A program made the position numbers and the translations under genes. DNA of 64,000 nt, taken from Streptomyces roseolilacinus. GTDB taxonomy: Bacteria; Actinomycetota; Actinomycetes; Streptomycetales; Streptomycetaceae. The stretch is taken from positions 62,001-126,000 of the forward strand of contig NZ_BMSV01000010.1 in assembly GCF_014649335.1 (NCBI RefSeq), written 5' to 3'. Positions 58,920 through 64,000 of the stretch are shown here, piece by piece. Under the pieces are notes generated by a model. The model was given only the letters and a program-made list of their open reading frames with translations, did no database searches and was not told the origin of the DNA. How positions within the stretch are numbered: the first letter of the stretch is position 1; every line of letters starts with the position of its first letter.

Positions 58920-59089
58920 GGTGTCTGTCTCGCGGCCCTGGGCCGTTCCGACGTGGAAAACCATAGCAAACATTCGGCGTGCTCGATCACGCCCCCGCCC
59001 CCGGTGCCGCCCTTGGGTCCGGGGCCCCGTCGGTAGCAGGATGGCGCCAGACCAGCCACACCGACAGCACGACGCGGAGAGGAACCAGC

Positions 59090-60424
59090 GTGAGCGAGTC
59101 GAATCCGGCCAGGACCGGTCCCGGAGCCAGCGCCGAGAGCGAGGTCGTCGACCTCTGCAGCGAGCTCATCCGTATCGACACCAGCAACTACGGCGACCAC
59201 TCCGGCCCCGGCGAGCGCGGCGCCGCCGAGTACATCGCCGAGAAGCTCGCGGAGGTGGGGCTGGAGCCCCGGATCCTCGAGTCCCACAAGGGCCGCGCCT
59301 CGACGGTCGTCAGGATCGCGGGCGAGGACCCCTCGCGCCCGGCCCTGCTCATCCACGGCCACACCGACGTCGTCCCGGCCAACGCCGCCGACTGGACGTA
59401 CGACCCGTTCTCCGGCGAGGTCGCCGACGGCTGCGTCTGGGGGCGCGGCGCGGTCGACATGAAGGACATGGACGCGATGACCCTCGCGGTCGTCCGCGAC
59501 CGGATGCGCGCCGGCCGCAGGCCGCCCCGCGACATCGTCCTGGCGTTCCTCGCCGACGAGGAGGCCGGCGGCACCTACGGCGCCCGCTACCTCGTCGACA
59601 AGCACCCGGAGCTGTTCGAGGGCGTCACGGAGGCGATCGGCGAGGTCGGCGGCTTCTCTCTCACCGTGAACGAGAAGCTGCGCCTGTACCTCGTGGAGAC
59701 GGCGCAGAAGGGCATGCACTGGATGCGCCTCACCGTCGAGGGCACCGCCGGGCACGGCTCCATGACCAACGACGACAACGCCATCACGGAGCTGTGCGAG
59801 GCCGTGGGCCGCCTCGGCCGCCACCAGTGGCCGATCAGGGTCACCAAGACCGTGCGGTCCTTCCTCGACGAGCTGTCCGACGCGCTCGGCACCCCGCTCG
59901 ACCCGGACGACATGGACGGCACGCTCGAGAAGCTGGGCGGCATCGCCAAGATGGTCGGCGCCACGCTCCGCAACTCCGCGGCCCCCACGATGCTCGGGGC
60001 CGGCTACAAGGTGAACGTCATCCCCGGCCAGGCCACGGCCCACGTCGACGGAAGGTTCCTGCCGGGGTACGAGGAGGAGTTCCTCGCCGACCTCGACCGG
60101 CTGCTCGGCCCGCGGGTGAAGCGCGAGGACGTCCACGCCGACAGGGCGCTGGAGACCAGCTTCGACGGGGCCCTGGTGGACGCCATGCAGACGGCGCTGC
60201 GCGCCGAGGACCCGATCGCCCGCGCCGTGCCGTACATGCTCTCCGGCGGCACCGACGCCAAGTCCTTCGACGACCTCGGCATCCGCTGCTTCGGCTTCTC
60301 CCCGCTGCAGCTGCCGCCGGACCTGGACTTCGCCGGGATGTTCCACGGCGTGGACGAGCGGGTGCCGGTGGACGGGCTGAAGTTCGGCGTGCGGGTCCTG
60401 GACCGCTTCATCGACGCGAGCTGA
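59090..60424 (+). CDS. M20-family metallopeptidase (dipeptidase-like)
   Basis: The 444-residue di-zinc hydrolase has its catalytic domain in two parts with a dimerisation lid between. Zinc and catalytic blocks are LLIHGHTDVVPA (His, Asp), WGRGAVDMKDMDA (Asp), LADEEAGGTYG (catalytic Glu-Glu) and LSGGTDAKSFDDLGIRCFGFSP. The lid has TAGHGSMTNDDNAI. Family members are aminoacylases, carboxypeptidases or dipeptidases; the exact substrate is not clear. GTG 59090 follows GGAGAGG and gives the usual N-terminus (ESEVVDLCSELIRIDTSN soon after). Confidence 0.9.
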   Translation: MSESNPARTGPGASAESEVVDLCSELIRIDTSNYGDHSGPGERGAAEYIAEKLAEVGLEPRILESHKGRASTVVRIAGEDPSRPALLIHGHTDVVPANAADWTYDPFSGEVADGCVWGRGAVDMKDMDAMTLAVVRDRMRAGRRPPRDIVLAFLADEEAGGTYGARYLVDKHPELFEGVTEAIGEVGGFSLTVNEKLRLYLVETAQKGMHWMRLTVEGTAGHGSMTNDDNAITELCEAVGRLGRHQWPIRVTKTVRSFLDELSDALGTPLDPDDMDGTLEKLGGIAKMVGATLRNSAAPTMLGAGYKVNVIPGQATAHVDGRFLPGYEEEFLADLDRLLGPRVKREDVHADRALETSFDGALVDAMQTALRAEDPIARAVPYMLSGGTDAKSFDDLGIRCFGFSPLQLPPDLDFAGMFHGVDERVPVDGLKFGVRVLDRFIDAS

Positions 60425-60534
60425 AAGTCTGCTGAAACGACCCTCCAATAATCGACCAGATGTGCAGATCTGACCGGAACGGGTGAAGAGGGTCATCGGC
60501 TCGTAGCCCGCTTCCCTCCTCCTCGTTACAGGTG

Positions 60535-60559
60535 ATGCGGTCCGCGGCTGGGACCGCAT
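60535..60559 (+). promoter_or_regulatory. Hairpin in the chpH leader
   Basis: A perfect 9-bp stem ATGCGGTCC / GGACCGCAT with a 7-nt loop lies 8 bp before the AGGAGG of chpH. It could stabilise the very abundant chaplin mRNA or modulate its translation. Confidence 0.5.
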
Positions 60560-60577
60560 TGCCAACTAGGAGGAAAA

Positions 60578-60811
60578 ATGATCAAGAAGATTGTCGCGAC
60601 CGCGGCTGCTACCGGCGGTCTGGTGCTGGCCGGCGCGGGCATGGCCGTCGCCGACGCGGGCGCGGGTGCCGCGGCCGTGGGCTCCCCGGGTGTCCTCTCG
60701 GGCAACGTGGTGCAGGTTCCGGTCCACGTGCCGGTCAACGTCTGTGGCAACACGATCGACGTCATCGGGGTGCTGAACCCCGCCTTCGGCAACGTGTGCG
60801 TCAACGCCTGA
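60578..60811 (+). CDS. chpH: Short chaplin ChpH
   Basis: The 77-residue secreted hydrophobic protein coats aerial hyphae and lowers surface tension. A Sec signal peptide (MIKKIVATAAATGGLVLAG to about residue 25) is followed by one chaplin domain: SPGVLSGNVVQVPVHVPVN, then VCGNTIDVIGVLNPAFGNVC. Its two cysteines (in VCGN and NVCVNA) form the intramolecular disulfide of chaplins. The sequence is nearly that of S. coelicolor ChpH, from memory. AGGAGG lies just before ATG 60578, and a long hairpin terminator follows. Such genes are developmentally controlled (sigma BldN in S. coelicolor); no BldN consensus could be assigned here with confidence. Confidence 0.96.
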   Translation: MIKKIVATAAATGGLVLAGAGMAVADAGAGAAAVGSPGVLSGNVVQVPVHVPVNVCGNTIDVIGVLNPAFGNVCVNA

Positions 60812-60858
60812 GCTGTCGCCTGACGTTGAGTCTCGACTCCTAGGGGGGTCAGGGCCCG

Positions 60859-60897
60859 ACCGGCCTCGGAGCGCGCGCCATGCGCTCCGAGGCCGGT
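60859..60897 (+). terminator. Terminator between chpH and chpC
   Basis: A perfect 16-bp stem (60859-60874 with 60882-60897) and a 7-nt loop lie 48 bp after the chpH stop. The two chaplin genes are therefore probably separate transcripts. Confidence 0.75.
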
Positions 60898-60907
60898 GGG
60901 CATTCGG

Positions 60908-60930
60908 CCCCCGCGCGAGGTGCGCGGGGG
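60908..60930 (+). promoter_or_regulatory. Hairpin in the chpC leader
   Basis: A perfect stem CCCCCGCGC / GCGCGGGGG with a 5-nt loop lies 31 bp before the chpC start, paralleling the hairpin in the chpH leader. Confidence 0.45.
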
Positions 60931-60961
60931 CAATCGGAAGCCAAGAAGGCAGGAACAAGCT

Positions 60962-61699
60962 ATGCGACAGGTCACGCGCAAGGGCCTGACCATTGTGGCG
61001 GCGGCGGGCAGCGTGCTCGCCCTCGGCGGCTACGCCCACGCGAGCACGGGCGCCGGGGCGGACGGTGCCGCGGTCAACTCGCCGGGGGTCGCGTCCGGCA
61101 ACAACGTGCAGGCCCCGGTCAGCGTGCCGGTGAACGTGTGCGGCAACACCGTCGACGTCGTCGGCGCGCTCAACCCGACGTTCGGCAACAAGTGCGTCAA
61201 CGAGTCCGGCGGCGCGCAGGCGAGCGGCTCGGCCGCGAACTCGCCGGGGGTCGCGTCCGGCAACAACGTGCAGGCCCCGGTCAGCGTGCCGGTGAACGCC
61301 TGCGGCAACAGCGTGAACGTGGGCGGCGCCCTGAACCCGTCGTTCGGGAACGCCTGCGCCAACGGCGCGACGCCGGGCAAGCCGGGGAACCCCGGAAACC
61401 CGGGGAACCCTGGCAACCCGGGCAACCCCGGGAACCCGGGCAACCCCGGCAACCCGGGAACCCCGGGGGAGCCCGGTAAGCCCGGTACCCCGGGAGAGCC
61501 CGGCAAGCCCGGCGCCCCGAGCACGCCGAGCAGCCCCGCGCCGCAGGACGACACCACCCCGCAGGGGGGCACCGGCCCGAAGAGCGACGACCAGCTCGCC
61601 GAGACCGGGGCCTCCGCGCTGGGGCTGCTGGCCCCGGCCGGCGCCGCCGCGCTCCTCGGCGGCACGATCCTCTACCGCCGCGCCCGCCAGGCCGCGTAA
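60962..61699 (+). CDS. chpC: Long chaplin (ChpC-like) with sortase signal
   Basis: The 245-residue cell-wall-anchored chaplin has a signal peptide (MRQVTRKGLTIVAAAGSVLA to about residue 28). Two chaplin domains follow, each with its cysteine pair: VCGNTVDVVGALNPTFGNKC and ACGNSVNVGGALNPSFGNAC, separated by NESGGAQASGSAANS. Next comes a collagen-like Gly-x-y region rich in GNP and GEP/GKP/GTP triplets (about residues 138-180). The C-terminus has a LAETG sorting signal, a hydrophobic helix (LGLLAPAGAAALLGGTILY) and RRARQAA. Anchoring would be by a housekeeping class E sortase encoded elsewhere. ATG 60962 follows GGCAGGAAC. It assembles with short chaplins on aerial hyphae. Confidence 0.94.
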   Translation: MRQVTRKGLTIVAAAGSVLALGGYAHASTGAGADGAAVNSPGVASGNNVQAPVSVPVNVCGNTVDVVGALNPTFGNKCVNESGGAQASGSAANSPGVASGNNVQAPVSVPVNACGNSVNVGGALNPSFGNACANGATPGKPGNPGNPGNPGNPGNPGNPGNPGNPGTPGEPGKPGTPGEPGKPGAPSTPSSPAPQDDTTPQGGTGPKSDDQLAETGASALGLLAPAGAAALLGGTILYRRARQAA

Positions 61700-61724
61700 G
61701 CGCAGCGCATCCGGTCGTGCACGC

Positions 61725-61764
61725 GACGGAGCGGGCCCCGCGATCCCGCGGCGCCCGCTCCGTC
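61725..61764 (+). terminator. Terminator after chpC
   Basis: A 12-bp stem, GACGGAGCGGGC (61725-61736) with GCCCGCTCCGTC (61753-61764), lies 25 bp after the chpC stop. Confidence 0.7.
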
Positions 61765-61786
61765 CCGTTCCGTCACTCCCCGTCCC

Positions 61787-61975
61787 TCACCAGGTGGCGC
61801 GCACCTGACGGATGATGCGCCTCCGCAGCCGCACCCTGCGGCTCCCGTCCCGGTGCAGGCTGAGTCGGTCCAACTCCCAGTGCCCGTACTCGGCGTGGTC
61901 GGTCAGCAGCCGCGTCGCCTCCTTCCGGGAGACCCCCCGCGGCACGTACACATCGACAAATTCGTATTCCGGCAT
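61787..61975 (-). CDS. DUF5703 small protein
   Basis: The 62-residue actinobacterial protein begins MPEYEFVDVYVPRGVSRKEA, followed by RLLTDHAEYGHWELDRLSLHRDG and a strongly basic end (RRVRLRRRIIRQVRATW). It is a known small conserved family with no assigned function. The basic tail suggests binding to nucleic acid or membrane. It is convergent to chpC and divergent from the next gene, with only 47 bp between starts. Confidence 0.82.
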   Translation of the reverse strand: MPEYEFVDVYVPRGVSRKEATRLLTDHAEYGHWELDRLSLHRDGSRRVRLRRRIIRQVRATW

Positions 61976-62022
61976 CGCATCTATTGTGCGGGCACGGCCC
62001 AGGTACGGATAGCGTCTGCGGT

Positions 62023-62685
62023 ATGTCTGATGCTGCGCAGCCCACCGCTGCCGAGGTACGCGCCGCCGCCGAGGCGGTCAAAGCCGCACTGGACCGTCAC
62101 CTGGCGGCGGTCGAGAACCGCACCGGTGACGACGACCCGGCGGTCTACGCCGCGTTCAACGACCTGGCCGCCGCGGCCGAGGCGTACGACGAGCGGCTCT
62201 ACGACCGCTACGACGAGGTCACGCCCTTCGAGATCCCGGGCGTCGAGGACTCCCTGCCGCCGTACGCGGGACCGGCCCAGCCGAACGCGCTGAGCGTACT
62301 GATCCGCCGCGACTACGCCATGGCGGAACCCCAGCGGCTGCTCGCCCAGGCACAGCGCATCGCCGACGCCGAGGGCGACGACGAGGCGCCGAGGACGGCC
62401 GCCGCGGTCGGCTCCAGCGTCCACGCGGCGATCGGCGTGCTGTTCGGCGAGTACGAAGCGGACGAGATCGCCTCACGCCACAAGGAGTTCGGCCTCGAGG
62501 AAGGCGACTCCACGCTGTGGGTGGCGGCGGCCGACGAGCTGCCCGAACCGGGGGAGTGGCTCAGCACGCCCTTCGACCAGACCGACCCGAGCCGCGTCAT
62601 CTGCCGCTTCGACGTGAGCGCCGTCTTCGACGAGGACGAGCTCTACGAGGAGGACCCGACCGGCAGGACCCACGAACTGCCCTGA
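62023..62685 (+). CDS. Conserved-type acidic hypothetical protein
   Basis: The 220-residue acidic cytoplasmic protein begins MSDAAQPTAAEVRAAAEAVK. The N-terminal half is alpha-helical and Ala-rich (coiled-coil-like), with YDERLYDRYDEVTPFEIPGVED in the middle. The C-terminal half has ALSVLIRRDYAMAEPQRLLAQ, ALGVLFGEYEADEI-type sequence and a hydrophilic acidic end. No catalytic motif is recognised. I believe close relatives exist in other Streptomyces next to the chaplins, but no function is known to me. ATG 62023 is chosen because normal coding starts there. Confidence 0.65.
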   Translation: MSDAAQPTAAEVRAAAEAVKAALDRHLAAVENRTGDDDPAVYAAFNDLAAAAEAYDERLYDRYDEVTPFEIPGVEDSLPPYAGPAQPNALSVLIRRDYAMAEPQRLLAQAQRIADAEGDDEAPRTAAAVGSSVHAAIGVLFGEYEADEIASRHKEFGLEEGDSTLWVAAADELPEPGEWLSTPFDQTDPSRVICRFDVSAVFDEDELYEEDPTGRTHELP

Positions 62686-62737
62686 CCCGACCCGCCGCGC
62701 CCACCCCACCGGGGCGGGCGCGGCGCACGCGGCCCCG

Positions 62738-64000
62738 CTACCTCCCCACCGGCTCCCCGACGGCCTCCAGCAGGCCCCGCAGCCGCGTCACCCGCTCCTG
62801 GTCCGGCACCTCGGCGACGGCCCGCGCCAGCGCCTGGTCCACGCCGTGGACCACCGACAGGTGCCGCTCGCCCCGGCTGAACGCCGTGTACACCCACGCC
62901 CGGCTCAGACCGCCCACCGCGTCCCCGGGCAGCACCACGACCGCCGCGGGCCAGCGCATCCCGGCCGCCTGGTGCGCGGTCAGCGCCCAGCCGTGCCGCA
63001 CCGCCGACTCCACCCGGTCCTTCGGCACGACCACCCGCTCCGGCCGGCCCTCGCAGTGCAGGTGCAGCCCCTCCGCGTCCGCCGACACGACCCTGCCCTG
63101 CAGGGTGCGGCCCGGCGCCTCGGCGTACGCCACCCGGTCGCCCGGGTCGAAACCGCCGAAACGGCCGGGCCCCGGGTTCAGCCGCTGCTTCAGCGCCGCG
63201 TTCAGCGCCCGCGTCCCCGCCGAGCCGCCGTGGCCCACCGTGATCACCTGGGTCTGCTCCACCGGCACGCCCAGCGCCCTCGGCACCGAGTCCGCGACCA
63301 GCTGCACCGCCCGGTGCACGGCCTCGCCCGCGTCCCGCACCGGGACGATCACGACCTCCCGGCCCGGCGCGTCCACCTGGAGCAGCTCGCCCACGCCGAC
63401 TGCGGACACGAGCTCCCCGATCGGCCCCGGATCCGGCGTGCGGGACACGACCTGCGGGCACACCCGCGCCGCCAGCAGGTCCCCGAAGACCCGGCCCGCG
63501 CCCGCCGACGGCAGCACGTGCGGATCGCCGCTCAGCACCAGCCGGCAGCCGTCCGGTACGGACTCCACCAGCGTCGCCGCCGCCTCCACGTCCAGCTGCG
63601 GCGCGTCCAGCACCACCAGCAGGTCGAGGGCGAACGCCCCCTCCTCGTCCCGGCCCGGACCGTCCGCGCCCGACAGCAGCGCCGCCACCGTGACGGCCCC
63701 CACCTCGGGGCCGAGCCCGCGCCGGCCGTTCTCGCTGTGCACCGCCACGGCCGCGCGCAGCCCGAGGTCGCGCGCCGCCCGCGCCAGGGCGACCGGTTCG
63801 GCGCGCGCCGCCTCACCGCCCGTGTGCGCCACCAGGCCCTGCGCGGCGACCGCCCGGGCCAGCTCCGGCGGGGCGGCCCGCGCCCAGCGCGGGTCGGGGC
63901 CGGAGCGGGCCAGCCGGGCCAGGCCGTCCGCGAGGCTCTCCTCGGCCAGGGCGTACCGGTCCAGCCCCAGCAGCACCGGTGACTTCCCGGCCCCCGCCTC
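62738..64000 (-). CDS. RecD-like SF1 helicase/AAA ATPase (5' end outside window)
   Basis: This is the C-terminal part of a RecD2-like helicase, open to the window edge. The frame at the edge reads EAGAGKSP, a P-loop (Walker A), so at least the ATP-binding start is included. Further blocks are LDLLVVLDAPQLDVEAA (Walker B region), CRLVLSGDPHVLPSAG (motif III, sensor), RVAYAEAPGRTLQGRVVSADAE (SH3-like), ALTAHQAAGMRWPAAVVVLP (motif V) and WVYTAFSRGERHLSVVHG (motif VI). It should unwind DNA 5'-3' in repair. The N-terminal helix-hairpin-helix part, if any, lies outside. It is the last gene of the window. Confidence 0.85.
   Translation of the reverse strand, partial: EAGAGKSPVLLGLDRYALAEESLADGLARLARSGPDPRWARAAPPELARAVAAQGLVAHTGGEAARAEPVALARAARDLGLRAAVAVHSENGRRGLGPEVGAVTVAALLSGADGPGRDEEGAFALDLLVVLDAPQLDVEAAATLVESVPDGCRLVLSGDPHVLPSAGAGRVFGDLLAARVCPQVVSRTPDPGPIGELVSAVGVGELLQVDAPGREVVIVPVRDAGEAVHRAVQLVADSVPRALGVPVEQTQVITVGHGGSAGTRALNAALKQRLNPGPGRFGGFDPGDRVAYAEAPGRTLQGRVVSADAEGLHLHCEGRPERVVVPKDRVESAVRHGWALTAHQAAGMRWPAAVVVLPGDAVGGLSRAWVYTAFSRGERHLSVVHGVDQALARAVAEVPDQERVTRLRGLLEAVGEPVGR

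Noticed and set aside
61372..61460. CRISPR-like periodic repeat in chpC
   Set aside because: The period follows the Gly-x-y protein repeat and lies within an intact reading frame; there are no unique spacers or cas genes.

Overview
The window is chromosomal DNA from a high-GC actinobacterium, almost certainly a Streptomyces. The evidence is strong third-position GC bias, many GTG starts, two chaplins (ChpH and a ChpC-like long chaplin), a SoxR with the Streptomyces cysteine spacing, homogentisate dioxygenase next to a GntR regulator, and a long list of Streptomyces core-type families. From memory, the gene content resembles the S. coelicolor region around SCO1670-SCO1730; I could not check this. 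No phage, integrase, CRISPR array or natural-product cluster is visible.

Layout. 1-4.5 kb: the 3' end of a TctA transporter gene, two acetyltransferases, a DUF402 protein, a small GntR regulator and a DUF5925 AAA ATPase. 4.8-6.4 kb: a secreted SGNH lipase, a decayed kinase-like fragment and a small conserved protein. 6.5-15.4 kb: a CoA-transferase, a secreted L-amino-acid-oxidase-like flavoenzyme, a CASTOR/POLLUX-type channel, a VWA-PKD surface protein and an orphan type ISP restriction-modification specificity domain. 15.5-20.2 kb: GntR, hmgA and a molybdopterin oxidoreductase. 20.3-22.4 kb: a secreted anchored protein, a class F sortase and a DUF3574 protein. 22.5-32.6 kb: an accessory carbon module with ALDH-ADH, an MHS-type MFS permease, EamA/ArsR, TetR/acyl-CoA dehydrogenase, TetR/MaoC and SoxR. 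32.6-36.2 kb: a 200-bp MITE-like element, an RNA ligase, a zinc-ribbon protein and a NamZ-type muramidase. 36.4-41.2 kb: SDR-TetR facing a kinase plus acyl-CoA dehydrogenase operon (a split ACAD10/11 or Lva-like system) and an MBL hydrolase. 41.3-46.6 kb: a His-rich protein, a quinone oxidoreductase, a DUF202 pair, a NUDIX hydrolase, a KstD-like flavoprotein and an ASCH-DUF4440 fusion. 46.7-49.6 kb: gluconate permease and kinase with divergent GntR. 49.8-58.8 kb: an amino-acid permease, an RluA-type synthase, the xylose/alpha-xyloside locus (xylB-yicI/xylA/ROK) and tRNA-Leu(GAG). 59-64 kb: an M20 peptidase, chpH, chpC, small conserved proteins and a RecD-like helicase cut by the window edge.

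How the parts fit. The most interesting structure is regulatory. Three sets of TetR-type operator sequences recur in promoters across the window. One set links the ALDH-ADH operon (22.5 kb) to the acyl-CoA dehydrogenase/TetR pair (29.2 kb). A second (core CATACCGACYGGT) sits before the SDR-TetR genes, the split ACAD10/11 operon, the MFS permease and the molybdopterin oxidoreductase. A third (AAGCGCTTGCT) links a TetR to the neighbouring MaoC hydratase gene. Together they suggest coordinated control of uptake, alcohol/aldehyde oxidation and acyl-CoA degradation, plausibly of 4-hydroxy or 4-oxo acids. Other visible control elements are a perfect palindrome at hmgA, a GntR-type palindrome at the gluconate locus, and hairpins in the leaders of both chaplin genes.
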